A stretch of 64,000 nt of DNA from Parapedobacter flavus (GCF_035818675.1 NZ_JAYKZZ010000004.1:62001-126000), one strand, 5' to 3'. Numbered from the stretch's first letter, positions 9,673 to 18,386 are shown. Notes: generated from the letters alone by a model not told the origin. Program-made: numbers and translations.

Positions 9673-10512
9673 TCAGTTTTTCGCCGTGGTGGCCGCTTTA
9701 TGCGGCCTGAATAGTAAGTATACGCCTATGGCAATAAAAGGGAGGCTGAGCAGCTGGCCCATATTGAACCGCATGCCTTCTTCAAACGCCTCTTGGTTTT
9801 CCTTGAGGAACTCCATCCCAAAGCGGGCTCCAAAGAGAAGAATCAGGAACAAACCGAAAAGGAAGCCGGGCTTGAGGTTCGGTTTGCGGTGGAAAACATT
9901 CCATAGAATGATGAATATGAGGATGTAACAGATCGCCTCATACAGCTGGGCCGGGTGGCGCGGTACGTTATCGAAGCGTTCAAATACGACGGCCCAGGGG
10001 AGGTCCGACGGCAGCCCGATGATTTCGGAATTGAAGAAATTGCCGATGCGTACGAATGCTCCGGCCAGCGGAACGACAACGACAAGCCTATCCGCCAACC
10101 AGAGGAAGTCGGTTTTGGTTTTGCGGCAGAAGAGGAAGAGACCGGTTAATATACCCACTGCGCCACCATGGCTGGCCAGCCCGTGAAACCCGGTAAGCAT
10201 GAAATTACCGTTGGCGTCAAAAGTGTACGGCAATATCATTTCCAACGGGTGGGCCATGTAGTAATCAAACTCGTAAAACAGGCAGTGGCCCAGCCGTGCA
10301 CCGAGTAACGTACCCACGAAAATATAGATGCTCAGTTGGTCCAGCAGCTCCTGCGACTTGTTTTCGCGTTTGAAAAAGCGTAGCATCAGCACATAACTGC
10401 TAATGAAAGCTAGGAGGAAACATAATGTGTAATACCGCACCTCGAAACTGCCGATACTAAAAATCTCCGGACTTGTACCCCAATGGATTGCGCTTAATAT
10501 ACCGTCTATCAT
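9673..10512 (-). CDS. lgt: Prolipoprotein diacylglyceryl transferase
   Basis: 279 residues, seven hydrophobic segments. Lgt transfers diacylglycerol from phosphatidylglycerol to the lipobox cysteine of prolipoproteins in the inner membrane. Diagnostic stretches: FEVRYYTLCFLLAF, GARLGHCLFYEFDYY, HGLASHGGAVGILTGL (conserved His and Gly-rich loop), RIGNFFNSEIIGLPS (Lgt signature) and RHPAQLYEAICY. The long N-terminal arm and normal length support the start. Many lipoproteins in this window depend on this enzyme. Confidence 0.96.
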   Translation of the reverse strand: MIDGILSAIHWGTSPEIFSIGSFEVRYYTLCFLLAFISSYVLMLRFFKRENKSQELLDQLSIYIFVGTLLGARLGHCLFYEFDYYMAHPLEMILPYTFDANGNFMLTGFHGLASHGGAVGILTGLFLFCRKTKTDFLWLADRLVVVVPLAGAFVRIGNFFNSEIIGLPSDLPWAVVFERFDNVPRHPAQLYEAICYILIFIILWNVFHRKPNLKPGFLFGLFLILLFGARFGMEFLKENQEAFEEGMRFNMGQLLSLPFIAIGVYLLFRPHKAATTAKN

Positions 10513-10600
10513 GGTTATGATATGTTTAGGTCGGTAAATATAGCGTTATCCCCCGACAATCGGCAAATCAACCTCAAAATTGTCAAACGCGATAGGGGGG

Positions 10601-11527
10601 CTAAAGCTTCTGCCCGCCTTTCACTTTTCGCTCTTTCTTCGCCTGCTGTTTGATGATGTATTGTTTTTCGAGGAAAGCGATGATCGTGCCGGCGATATCC
10701 TTATTGGTTGCTTTTTCAATCCCCTCCAATCCGGGGGATGAATTGACTTCGAGCACCAGTGGTCCGCGGTCTGAGGGCAGCATATCCACGCCGCAAACCG
10801 TGAGTCCCAGTTCTTTCGCTGCGCGTACGGCTGTTTCGCGTTCGGTTTTGTTCAACTTGATCAGTTCGGCCGTGCCGCCACGGTGGAGGTTGGAGCGGAA
10901 TTCACCCTCTTTGGCGGTACGCCGCATGGCGCCCACCACCTTGCCATCTACCACAAATGCGCGGATGTCCGTACCACGGGATTCCTTGATGTATTCCTGT
11001 ATCAGGATGTTGTTGCCCAAGCCATAGAACGCTTCAATGACCGATGATGCTGCTTTTTTTGTTTCGGCCAGTACCACACCGATACCTTGCGTTCCTTCGA
11101 GCAACTTGATGACCAGCGGCGGGCCGCCCACCATTTTGATGAGGTCGTCCACGTCGTGTGTGCGGCGGGCGAAACCGGTAATGGGCATGCCGAGGCCTGC
11201 GCCAGATAGGATCTGCATGCATCGCAGCTTGTCGCGCGAGCGGGTGATGGCCTGGCTGGGGTTGGCGGATATCACGCCCATCACCTCAAATTGCCGTACG
11301 ATGGCCGACCCGTAGAAGGTAACGGAGGCACCGATACGCGGAATGATGGCGTCGATATCCGTGAGGTGCTGCCCTTTGTAGTGGATGCTGGGCTGCCCTT
11401 GCCGGATACCTACATAACATTGGCCATGGTCGATCACTACGCATTCATGGCCGCGCAACTGGGCGGCATCCACCAGCCTGCGGGTGGAATACAGGCTTTT
11501 GATTGTTGATAATACTGCTATCTTCAC
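10601..11527 (-). CDS. rimK: RimK-family ATP-grasp alpha-L-glutamate ligase
   Basis: 308 residues. The family uses ATP to ligate glutamate to a peptide C-terminus; E. coli RimK modifies ribosomal protein S6. The ATP-grasp features are visible: RSRDKLRCMQILSGAGL, GGPPLVIKLLEGTQGIGVVL, NILIQEYIKESRGTDIRAFV, MRRTAKEGEFRSNLHRGG and GVDMLPSDRGPLVLEVNSSP (metal-binding Glu/Asn). It is third in an apparent operon after purM and the zinc-protease gene, 62 bp after the latter. The C-terminus is Lys-rich. The substrate is unproven: the S6 in this window ends in TEEVAN rather than Glu-Glu. Confidence 0.9.
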   Translation of the reverse strand: MKIAVLSTIKSLYSTRRLVDAAQLRGHECVVIDHGQCYVGIRQGQPSIHYKGQHLTDIDAIIPRIGASVTFYGSAIVRQFEVMGVISANPSQAITRSRDKLRCMQILSGAGLGMPITGFARRTHDVDDLIKMVGGPPLVIKLLEGTQGIGVVLAETKKAASSVIEAFYGLGNNILIQEYIKESRGTDIRAFVVDGKVVGAMRRTAKEGEFRSNLHRGGTAELIKLNKTERETAVRAAKELGLTVCGVDMLPSDRGPLVLEVNSSPGLEGIEKATNKDIAGTIIAFLEKQYIIKQQAKKERKVKGGQKL

Positions 11528-11589
11528 GTGTGCTGTAATAAACTACTGATGGGTAGGAACAATAACGGTGCCCGATTGTTTGGTGTTAT

Positions 11590-12033
11590 TTACTTATGGT
11601 TAGTCGATTTGGTAGCTAGGTTTGTCCGCGATACATCGACGATGAACTTCTTCCGGAGGAAACTGCGGCCGAGCAACATCGGAAACTCCATGCCCGACCG
11701 GTCGCGCAGTGAGATTTCAATGGGGTGCGGCTCACCGAACAGGGAAACCGTGGTGTTGATGACGTACCGGTTTTCTTCCTGCCCGAACGAGTTCTTTATC
11801 CTCCGTTCGCTGTGGAACGGAAGGGTGTATGTCACGGTGGGCGGCTGGCGGAAATCGTCCAATGGCCGGAATTCGACAAACTGCTTACGTCCCTTTTTTA
11901 TCAACTGGATATGGCTGCAATGCAACACAGAAGTCCGTGCTCCGGTGTCAACTTTCGCCGGTACGCCGTAGATATCCAGATCTGGCAGGTCTACGACCTC
12001 TTTCCAGCCGATGGTTTTGAGCTTGTTCGCCAT
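11590..12033 (-). CDS. RimK-associated ATP-dependent zinc protease (RimB-like)
   Basis: 147 residues. It matches the PF05618 family, small retropepsin-like proteins encoded beside rimK: LKTIGWKEVVDLPDL, VPAKVDTGARTSVLHC (DTGA active-site-like motif), PIEISLRDRSGMEFPMLLGR and FLRKKFIVDVSR. Members are thought to trim or balance the glutamate tails added by RimK. Its ATG overlaps the purM stop by one base (TAATG), which suggests translational coupling, and rimK follows 62 bp later. Confidence 0.88.
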   Translation of the reverse strand: MANKLKTIGWKEVVDLPDLDIYGVPAKVDTGARTSVLHCSHIQLIKKGRKQFVEFRPLDDFRQPPTVTYTLPFHSERRIKNSFGQEENRYVINTTVSLFGEPHPIEISLRDRSGMEFPMLLGRSFLRKKFIVDVSRTNLATKSTNHK

Positions 12034-13211
12034 TAATGATAATGAAATTCGCCGACTTGCGATTTAACGGTCACCTGCTTGGTGGCGGCAGCTTCAACGC
12101 GGCCGATCACCTGCGCGGCAATACCGAATCCTTCCGCGATGCGAATGATGTCGCCAGCGATAGTTTCCGGCACATACAGTTCCATGCGGTGCCCCATGTT
12201 GAACACCTTATACATTTCCTGCCAACTGGTGCCTGATTCTTCCTGGATGAGCTTGAAGAGGGGCGGCATGTCGAACAGGTTGTCTTTGATCACATGGAGG
12301 TTATCGATGAAGTGCAGCACCTTGGTCTGCGCACCGCCGCTGCAATGCACCATGCCGTGTATCTGCGGTCGGTGGTTGTCGAGCACCTGTTTAATCACGG
12401 GGGCGTATGTCCGCGTAGGGGAGAGCACCAGCTTCCCCACAGTGGTCGGCCCATGGCCGGGGATTTCGATGGCGTCGGCAAGACCCTTACTGCCGGCAAA
12501 TACCAACCCGTAAGGCACCGCGGGGTCGTAACTTTCGGGGAACCGCTCTGCGATGGTTTTGTTGAATACGTCGTGCCGTGCGGAGGTTAGTCCGTTGGAA
12601 CCCATGCCGCCATTATACGATTGTTCGTAGCTGGCCTGGCCATACGATGCCAATCCGACGATGACGTCGCCCGCCTGTATACGGTGGTTCGAAATAACGG
12701 CATCGCGCTTCATCCGGCAGGTCACGGTGCTATCTACAATGACGGTCCGCACCAAATCACCTACGTCGGCGGTTTCCCCGCCGGTAGCGTGGATGCCGAT
12801 ACCCAGTTCGCGGAGTTCGGCCAGAATCTCCTCTGTACCGTTGATGATGGCTGCGATGACTTCGCCCGGGATGAGGTTTTTGTTGCGGCCGATGGTGGAT
12901 GATAATAAGATGTTGTCTGTGGCGCCCACGCACAGTAAGTCGTCGAGGTTCATCACAATCGCATCCTGAGCGATACCCCGCCACACGGAAGCATCGCCCG
13001 TTTCCTTCCAGTATACATAGGCGAGCGACGATTTGGTTCCGGCACCGTCGGCGTGCATGATGTTACACCACGCCTCATCCCCGCCCAATATATCGGGGAT
13101 GATTTTACAGAAAGCTTGTGGAAATAATCCCTTATCGATGCCTTTTATGGCATTATGGACATCCTCCTTTCCAGCGGATACGCCCCGCTGGTTGTATTTA
13201 AGCTCCGTCAT
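12033..13211 (-). CDS. purM: Phosphoribosylformylglycinamidine cyclo-ligase
   Basis: 392 residues from the ATG at 13211 (MTELKYNQRGVSAG); longer in-frame starts would run into the upstream OmpA gene, whose stop is at 13216. PurM (AIR synthetase) closes the imidazole ring in purine synthesis using ATP. Seen: DGAGTKSSLAYVYWKETGD, DAIVMNLDDLLCVGATDN, ATGGETADVGDLVRT and CSGGAQTKVLHF. The length fits the longer Bacteroidota form rather than the 345-residue E. coli one. It heads the purM-protease-rimK cluster. Confidence 0.95.
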   Translation of the reverse strand: MTELKYNQRGVSAGKEDVHNAIKGIDKGLFPQAFCKIIPDILGGDEAWCNIMHADGAGTKSSLAYVYWKETGDASVWRGIAQDAIVMNLDDLLCVGATDNILLSSTIGRNKNLIPGEVIAAIINGTEEILAELRELGIGIHATGGETADVGDLVRTVIVDSTVTCRMKRDAVISNHRIQAGDVIVGLASYGQASYEQSYNGGMGSNGLTSARHDVFNKTIAERFPESYDPAVPYGLVFAGSKGLADAIEIPGHGPTTVGKLVLSPTRTYAPVIKQVLDNHRPQIHGMVHCSGGAQTKVLHFIDNLHVIKDNLFDMPPLFKLIQEESGTSWQEMYKVFNMGHRMELYVPETIAGDIIRIAEGFGIAAQVIGRVEAAATKQVTVKSQVGEFHYH

Positions 13212-13215
13212 TCCC

Positions 13216-13761
13216 TCAATCCACATGCTTGATTTCCACGCGCCGGTTCTGTGCACGTCCGGCCTCCGTATCGTTCGATGCAGCCGGCCGGGTGGCGCCA
13301 TAGCCTTTCACCGTAAGGTTGTCTGCGGGAATGCCCGAGTTAACGAGGTAAAGTTTCACGGCGTTCGCACGATCAATGGAAAGCTCCATGTTATATTCGG
13401 CAGTTCCCTCGATCGAGGCATGCCCATCGATGATGAACTCCGCATTGGTGTTTTTACGCATTTCTCTCGAAACATGATCGAGAATGGCATAAGAATTCGT
13501 TTTCAGTACGTGCGAATCGTATTCAAACAAGATGTTCTTGAAATCGTAGTTCGGCGGTGTTGTGGCTACAGGTTTTACGGTCGTAGGCGCTTCTTTCGGA
13601 GCCTCTTTAGGGGTTTCCGAGACCACACGCTCGGCAGGTGCTTCCCGTTCTACTACTTCGGCCGCAGGCTGCACAACCACCTGTTTCGGCTTGCAGCTAT
13701 GGGTTGAGATGGCGATTGCACTTGCGCATACTGCTATTAAACAGCTGTTTATGGTTTTCAT
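13216..13761 (-). CDS. OmpA-family lipoprotein
   Basis: 181 residues from the ATG at 13761 (MKTINSCLIAVCAS); an ATG 27 bp upstream is less likely because the signal peptide begins here. The lipobox is ISTHSC. A Glu/Ala/Pro-rich linker (about residues 30-70) precedes an OmpA/Pal domain: FEYDSHVLKTNSYAIL, IDGHASIEGTAEYNMELS, NLTVKGYGATRPAASNDT and AQNRRVEI. Likely a peptidoglycan-binding outer-membrane lipoprotein. It sits 4 bp before purM but no functional link is evident. Confidence 0.85.
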   Translation of the reverse strand: MKTINSCLIAVCASAIAISTHSCKPKQVVVQPAAEVVEREAPAERVVSETPKEAPKEAPTTVKPVATTPPNYDFKNILFEYDSHVLKTNSYAILDHVSREMRKNTNAEFIIDGHASIEGTAEYNMELSIDRANAVKLYLVNSGIPADNLTVKGYGATRPAASNDTEAGRAQNRRVEIKHVD

Positions 13762-13884
13762 ATTGAATAATTTTGCTGGTGTAAACATAGGAAATATCTA
13801 TCAATTATAACGTATGGTGTCCATGCATCACACGGGGTTTTTACGCAATGATGGTGCCAATGCGATTCGCATGGTGCCTTGGTA

Positions 13885-14424
13885 CTATTCAATATGGCTT
13901 TGCAAGAGGGCGTCGCACCACTTTCTGTATGTTTCGGGCGTAAACTGCGCTTCGGGAATGGTCAGTTCGACGGTGTGCAATGCTGTAGGGCCTTCCACCA
14001 CATAGGTAATCAGGTTGGCCGATCCGCATGCTGCATCGGGCATCTTCGTGGATTTAATCGCGTACAGGATGGCGGTGCGGCCATCCACAACCTTTTTGTC
14101 GACTACTTCCAATGTGGCTTCCGGACAGCCGGACTTCTCGTATATCCACTTTTCTTCGGGCGAGCCTTCGGCTTTCATGGGGTAGTATCTTCGATCTATC
14201 GTGGTAACCGTAACCTGCTTCACGGCGGCGTCATCGGCAGCGCTACCTCGTATGGTGTAGGCTGTGCCACGTATGCCTTTGGTGTCTTTCGGTATTTTAT
14301 TGCTTTTCCACCGGTAGTCAGTTGGGAGGTTTACCACGATTTTCTCCTTGCCCGGCTTAATCTGGGCCTCGGCCCATAGTGTAAAGAAGCTTCCCACGAT
14401 GAAGCATGCCACTATCCGTATCAT
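13885..14424 (-). CDS. Exported protein of unknown function
   Basis: 179 residues with a signal peptide (MIRIVACFIVGSFFTLWAEA, cleavage near AQ). The mature part is mixed beta-like, with KEKIVVNLPTDYRWKSNKIP near the start, two cysteines (SGCPEATL, DAACGSANL) and VELTIPEAQFTPETYRKW near the end. I do not recognise the family. It follows the AraC-type gene by 17 bp on the same strand and may be transcribed with it. Confidence 0.7.
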   Translation of the reverse strand: MIRIVACFIVGSFFTLWAEAQIKPGKEKIVVNLPTDYRWKSNKIPKDTKGIRGTAYTIRGSAADDAAVKQVTVTTIDRRYYPMKAEGSPEEKWIYEKSGCPEATLEVVDKKVVDGRTAILYAIKSTKMPDAACGSANLITYVVEGPTALHTVELTIPEAQFTPETYRKWCDALLQSHIE

Positions 14425-14441
14425 CTCTTGTTCGTTGTGCG

Positions 14442-15422
14442 TTAAATAATCGGGTCGAACCGCATGGCAAATTTGTTCCGGTAGGCCTTCGGGGTCATTC
14501 CGGTAGTATCTTTAAACAGTTGCCTGAAGTTCTTCATGTCGTTGTACCCGGCCGATAACATGATTTCAAGTAGCCCTTTTTCGGTGTTTTCAAGTAATTT
14601 CTTGGCTGCCTCGATCTTTGTGCGCTGCAAATACCGTATCGGGGTCATCCCGGTGGCCTGCTTAAAGCGTCTCACCAGATTGCGCCTGCTGGCCGGGATA
14701 TCCACGATGGCTTCCTCTACACTTCTGATTGCATTGAACTCGGCCTTTATTTTTTTCTGCAACCGCATCACCAGTTCGTCGTCGTGCGCCTCGGTCGGGG
14801 CGAAATGCCCGAAATATGATTGGTTTTCGCGGTCCAAATCAATAGAAAACATTTTGGCCATGCGAACGGCCATTTCGCGCCCGCAATGCTTCTGTATCAG
14901 CGCCAGCATGAGGTGGAAGCCGCTTGTGGCGCCACCGCTGGTATAGATGTTGGCGTCGTGTGTTACCACGGCATCCCGCATGAGCTTGATTTTGGGAAAA
15001 CACGTGGCCAGCTTATCGGCTGCGTCTACATGGGTGGTAGCTTGCCGGTCATCGAGCAATCCTGATGCTCCCAATAGAAAGGCACCGGTACAGTTGCTGG
15101 CCAGTGTGGCTCCCCGGGCATATTGCTCGTGCAGCCAGGGGAAAAAACGGCTGTTTTCCGCCACCGTTTGGGCCAGGTCTACCGATCCGAAAGCAGGTAC
15201 GAAGATCATGTCGTAGCGCTGCGAGCCCGTAATGGGCATATAGGGGATGTGGCTGACGCTTTCGGGAATAGCCTTGGTATCCGTGGTGCCGGCAAAATAA
15301 ATCTCGTAGCCGTGGGGTTTTCCGTCTTCCCGCAGGAGCCGGTTGGCCGTTTCAAAGACATCGACGATGGCTGCGAGGCTCAGCAATCGGTACTTGCTTG
15401 TTAAAATAATAGCCAGTTGCAT
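14442..15422 (-). CDS. GlxA-family transcriptional regulator (DJ-1/PfpI + AraC HTH)
   Basis: 326 residues. The N-terminal 190 residues form a DJ-1/PfpI-like glutaminase-type domain with the nucleophile elbow LASNCTGAFLLGASGLLD and the motif SGGATSGFHLMLALI. The C-terminal 100 residues are an AraC double helix-turn-helix: SRRNLVRRFKQATGMTPIRY and EIMLSAGYNDMKNFRQLFKD. Such proteins are DNA-binding activators; the ligand is unknown. It is followed by an exported protein gene that could be its target. Confidence 0.9.
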   Translation of the reverse strand: MQLAIILTSKYRLLSLAAIVDVFETANRLLREDGKPHGYEIYFAGTTDTKAIPESVSHIPYMPITGSQRYDMIFVPAFGSVDLAQTVAENSRFFPWLHEQYARGATLASNCTGAFLLGASGLLDDRQATTHVDAADKLATCFPKIKLMRDAVVTHDANIYTSGGATSGFHLMLALIQKHCGREMAVRMAKMFSIDLDRENQSYFGHFAPTEAHDDELVMRLQKKIKAEFNAIRSVEEAIVDIPASRRNLVRRFKQATGMTPIRYLQRTKIEAAKKLLENTEKGLLEIMLSAGYNDMKNFRQLFKDTTGMTPKAYRNKFAMRFDPII

Positions 15423-15572
15423 GGTGCTTGTGTTGTTCCTATCTCAAAGGTAATAGATTTTTGTTGTACGCTTTTCCTTTTTTACCAAACAAATTTTTTC
15501 TTTCCTAACGGTGTGGAATATTTCACGTAAAGAGCGCGGAGTTTTTCACGCAAAGAGCGCCAAGGGTACTCC
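15423..15572. other. Gap between regulator and PIN toxin with short direct repeat
   Basis: AT-rich. A 17-base motif beginning TTTCACG and ending AAAGAGCGC occurs twice in a row around 15520-15565. No open frame or clear terminator was seen. Confidence 0.5.
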
Positions 15573-15989
15573 TTACCAATTTGTATTAGCACACTTTCCG
15601 AGAAATGTATCTATGGAAATAGTTTGGACTTTTGGAAAAGCAATCTGTTTTAGTACATGGAAATGCTTGTCCTGGGTAACGATGTACTCCGCCTGGGCGG
15701 CTATCGCGCAGTCGACATACTTATTATCATCTGTATCCCCTTCGATAAGTTTCCAATTAAAATATACTGTAGTATGCAGTACGTTGGGTAGTTCTCTCAG
15801 CAGCGATACAAATGCCCGGGCTGTCCGGATATTGTATTTCCGTTCAATGACTTCTTCATATTCCAGCATAATCTCACTGGAAACGGCTATTTTGAAATCA
15901 CCATTAACTAAGGCCCGATATATTCGGTGATAGGCGGACCGAGAGGTCAGACTCATTACGATGATATTGCAGTCAAGAACGACGGTCAT
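15573..15989 (-). CDS. PIN-domain toxin of a type II toxin-antitoxin pair
   Basis: 138 residues. PIN-domain nucleases of this group cleave RNA. The acidic residues expected for metal binding are present: VVLDCNIIVMSL (first Asp), EYEEVIERKY (Glu) and DTDDNKYVDCAIAAQAEYIVTQDKHF (central and last Asp). It belongs to the 'putative toxin, PIN family' type rather than classical VapC. Its ATG overlaps the antitoxin stop by 4 bases. Confidence 0.85.
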   Translation of the reverse strand: MTVVLDCNIIVMSLTSRSAYHRIYRALVNGDFKIAVSSEIMLEYEEVIERKYNIRTARAFVSLLRELPNVLHTTVYFNWKLIEGDTDDNKYVDCAIAAQAEYIVTQDKHFHVLKQIAFPKVQTISIDTFLGKCANTNW

Positions 15990-16204
15990 CTATTGCGGGA
16001 GCTGCGAAAATGTTCGGCCTTCCAGCTTGAGAAAATCTCCTTTGCATAGCCTTTTTCATCGAATGCTTGGTCCGCTTCACGGGTCACCCTGTCAGCTAGA
16101 TAGGCAATCAAGAGGGACTTGATTTCGCTCAATTCCTGCTCGGATTGTTCTTCACTAAACAGTTTTAGAATTTCAAGTTGGGTATTATTCAATGCCGTAG
16201 CCAT
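15986..16204 (-). CDS. Antitoxin partner of the PIN toxin
   Basis: 72 residues from the ATG at 16204 (MATALNNTQLEILKLFS). Helical and charged, typical of small antitoxins whose N-terminus dimerises and whose C-terminus wraps the toxin (EIFSSWKAEHFRSSRNR). The start of the toxin overlaps its last codon. A perfect palindrome lies 16 bp upstream of the start and is a good candidate for autoregulation. Confidence 0.8.
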   Translation of the reverse strand: MATALNNTQLEILKLFSEEQSEQELSEIKSLLIAYLADRVTREADQAFDEKGYAKEIFSSWKAEHFRSSRNR

Positions 16205-16220
16205 GGCTTTCTTTGCAAAT

Positions 16221-16240
16221 ATCAAGCAATATTGCTTGAT
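16221..16240. promoter_or_regulatory. 20-bp perfect palindrome, likely operator of the PIN antitoxin gene
   Basis: ATCAAGCAAT followed directly by its reverse complement ATTGCTTGAT, with no spacer. It lies just upstream of the antitoxin ATG at 16204. Type II antitoxins usually repress their own promoter by binding such a site; the assignment is inferred from position and symmetry. Confidence 0.65.
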
Positions 16241-16334
16241 GCGAAATTAATCAAAATTACTATTATATGCAATGATTGCCGATTCCTTGCATGGGCGATG
16301 TGGATAGGTGGTCGCACTAGGCAAAGCATGGAAC

Positions 16335-16555
16335 GGCACAAAACGAAATACGATCGCATGGTTAGCAGCTGTTATGGATACACCGTAAAGGTAGCTTTAT
16401 CGGAACCGATTTCCAAATGTTGGCCGGGGTGTAGCGTTCTGGGGCTGAGATACGTTCATCCAATAAACCCAACGACTCGTTGGAAAATTGAATACAAAAG
16501 GCTAACTTAGCTGATACTAACAATTACGAGCCGATACCTGTCGTTTTTAGCCAAT
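16335..16555. repeat. Copy 1 of the porV-upstream region, with a relic of the porV start
   Basis: About 200 bp here align by eye with 19490-19710, the region between the intact porV (minus) and the lipoprotein gene at 19731. The shared block runs from the porV ATG (CAT at 16357-16359 here) through TACACCGTAAAGGTA, CCAAATGTTGGCC and AGCTGATACTAAC to CGAGCCGATACCTGTCG. Even the first codons of porV are recognisable in decayed form before 16357, so a porV gene once stood here on the minus strand. Nothing else is seen in 16245-16585. Confidence 0.75.
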
Positions 16556-16585
16556 AACTGAAAATTAATTTCATTTGTTAAAACT

Positions 16586-17113
16586 ATGAGACTTTCTATT
16601 ATCCTTTACACGCTATTGCTTTGTATACAAATGGCGTGCGAAAAGAAAGAAGCAAACCAACCCATCGAAATGGCGTTCAATTTGCTTAAAGAGGACGGGG
16701 AGCCATCAACAACTTTCAAGGAAGGTGAGAATTTTCGGTTTCTTTTCGTAATCCGAAATAATTCGTCATCGCCTATAAATTTTGACCCTACTTTCGTAGG
16801 TGAAATTTTTTTTAAGGTGTTTAGAATCGATTCTCAAGAAGGGCTTATTTCCGTCGGCAAACCTTATCAGAATGTTTTCTGTTCATTTGACGGTATGCAA
16901 TTTGTCATCTCACCAAACAGCGAGTATCGTTTCGAAATCCCCTGGACTCCTCCGCAAGACAATTGCTGCCTCCCATTCTGCCTTATTAGTAAAAATGACC
17001 CACTTTCTCCAGGCAGTTATCGAACAACCATAGAAGGACCTTTCAATTTTACCTATGACAATGAATCTTTCACTATAGATGAAAAATATTCGATTAATTT
17101 TGAAATCGACTAA
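16586..17113 (+). CDS. Lipoprotein of unknown function
   Basis: 175 residues. Signal with lipobox CIQMAC (Cys about residue 18). The mature part has FRFLFVIRNNSSSPINFDPT, which recalls the beta-sandwich of BsuPI-like inhibitor domains, and a Cys pair in PPQDNCCLPFCL. Not recognised with certainty. It occupies the same position relative to the duplicated porV-upstream region as the lipoprotein at 19731, and precedes a decayed protease gene as that one precedes the intact-looking protease. Confidence 0.65.
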   Translation: MRLSIILYTLLLCIQMACEKKEANQPIEMAFNLLKEDGEPSTTFKEGENFRFLFVIRNNSSSPINFDPTFVGEIFFKVFRIDSQEGLISVGKPYQNVFCSFDGMQFVISPNSEYRFEIPWTPPQDNCCLPFCLISKNDPLSPGSYRTTIEGPFNFTYDNESFTIDEKYSINFEID

Positions 17114-17134
17114 ACGCGAAACCTGATTGCAGTT

Positions 17135-17648
17135 ATGAAAAGAATTATCCTAATTTTTTGTATCATGCCGGCAGGAGCCGTCGTTGCGGGGCATACTGGA
17201 ATGGGAATGGTCGACAACGTCCACCAACATCAACATCATCGGAACCTACGAACATACCGCCCAAATCGTCGGGACCTCTCCCGGTTTCGCAAACATAAAG
17301 GTCCGCACACGGAATGCATGCGGCTGGAGTCAATCCGCCTATTTAATGGTGCAGGTCGAAAATTGCAACTTTTTAAATTCGGACATTCGGGTATTCCCCA
17401 ACCCGGCAAACGAAACGCTTACCATATCGGTGGGAGATGACGGCGCTTCCGGGCAGGCACAGCAGAAGAACCAACCGACCGTATTCACCGCCATCGTCTA
17501 TGACGGTTCCGGGCGGCAGCACCGGCAGGGCGAAAGCAAGGACGGCGCCATACAATTCGACACGGGTAACCTACCCGAGGGCACCTATTTCGTCCATATC
17601 CACAAAGGCGGTGAGGTCGAAAAACGGCAGGTTGTCAGCCGGCATTGA
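17135..17648 (+). pseudogene. Remnant of a T9SS-secreted protein (start plus sorting domain)
   Basis: The first codons (MKRIILIFCIMPAGA) resemble the start of the metalloprotease at 20744 (MKRIIVTLLALL). About 50 bp later the meaningful frame changes: from 17184 it reads WEWSTTSTNINIIGTYEH, NACGWSQSAYLMVQVE and then a type A T9SS sorting domain (IRVFPNPANETLTISVGDDG, LPEGTYFVHIHKGGEVEKRQ). The sorting domain is almost identical to the end of the protease at 23252. So the gene lost its catalytic middle and is frameshifted; only the end is kept. Confidence 0.75.
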
Positions 17649-17664
17649 GGCACGACGAAAGCCC

Positions 17665-17742
17665 TTACCACCCGTAATGCAGGCCGAAACGCAGCGTATT
17701 CCGTAGCGGGTTGTAACTTGCGTAGAGGCGAGGTACTTGCAC
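17665..17742 (-). pseudogene. 3' relic of porV
   Basis: Minus-strand reading gives LYASYNPLRNTLRFGLHYGW followed by a stop at 17667-17665. This matches the C-terminus of the intact PorV at 18387 (NPLRETLRFGLHYGW). It lies directly after the sorting-domain remnant, the same order as at 23252/23262. Confidence 0.75.
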
Positions 17743-17786
17743 ACGAGAGAAAATTTATCTTACTTTGTATTTAAAACAATGTCATT

Positions 17787-18041
17787 ATGAATACAACAAG
17801 TTTAAAAAAGTCAACTTCTTTAAGGCTGGATAGAGCGTTGTACGATTACATTGAAAAGCTAGCAAAAAGAGAAAACAGGAGCGTAAACAATTTCATCGAA
17901 ACGGTACTGGCCGACGCTACCCGTTTCCACGAGCCGAACGAAGAAACAAAGCGGGCCATTGAGGAAGCAAGACAGGAAAGACCCTCGTTGAAAAGGTACA
18001 GCAATTCAAAAGATCTGTTGGACGATTTGATGGCTGATTGA
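17787..18041 (+). CDS. Ribbon-helix-helix antitoxin
   Basis: 84 residues. The N-terminus KKSTSLRLDRALYDYIEKLA followed by RENRSVNNFIETVL is a typical RHH DNA-binding fold; the C-terminus (ALKRYSNSKDLLDDLMAD-like) would bind the toxin. The toxin gene that starts one base before its end is broken, so this may now be an orphan antitoxin. Confidence 0.8.
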   Translation: MNTTSLKKSTSLRLDRALYDYIEKLAKRENRSVNNFIETVLADATRFHEPNEETKRAIEEARQERPSLKRYSNSKDLLDDLMAD

Positions 18042-18248
18042 TGGCAGTGTACAACCTAACCTTTTCCGGTAGGTTCAAGAGCAGAGGCCATCCCAAAAAA
18101 AATGAAGCCACATACCTTGGTCGGTAATTACAAAGGGGCATGGGAATGCCATATTTTCCCAGACCTATTGCTGATATGGGAACAGGAAGATAATCCGGTT
18201 AATGAAATACACCTAATTAGGGTAGGAAGCCATTCGGAACTGTTTTAA
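18041..18248 (+). pseudogene. Broken YafQ/RelE-type toxin
   Basis: The ATG overlaps the antitoxin stop (TGATG). The first frame reads MAVYNLTFSGRFK and stops at 18111. The C-terminal part continues in another frame: KPHTLVGNYKGAWECHIFPD, LLIWEQEDN and RVGSHSELF, with a stop at 18246-18248. This is the end of a YafQ-like mRNA interferase, which usually has about 90 residues. Some 40 residues from the middle are missing and the junction is out of frame, so the toxin is dead. Confidence 0.8.
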
Positions 18249-18386
18249 TATTGGAAACTTAAACAAGATATACAGCAAGGGCAAGTTCAGAAATGATGAA
18301 TGGGCAGCATCTTAGCTAATACTCCTTTTCAATCGGGTCAAAAAGCAACAGTTGATCGCCCGGCATGGAGCTAACGACCAAAGCCT
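18249..18386. other. Gap between broken toxin and porV
   Basis: No gene, clear terminator or known repeat seen. The last 20 bases precede the porV stop and resemble the flank of the porV relic at 17650. Confidence 0.4.
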
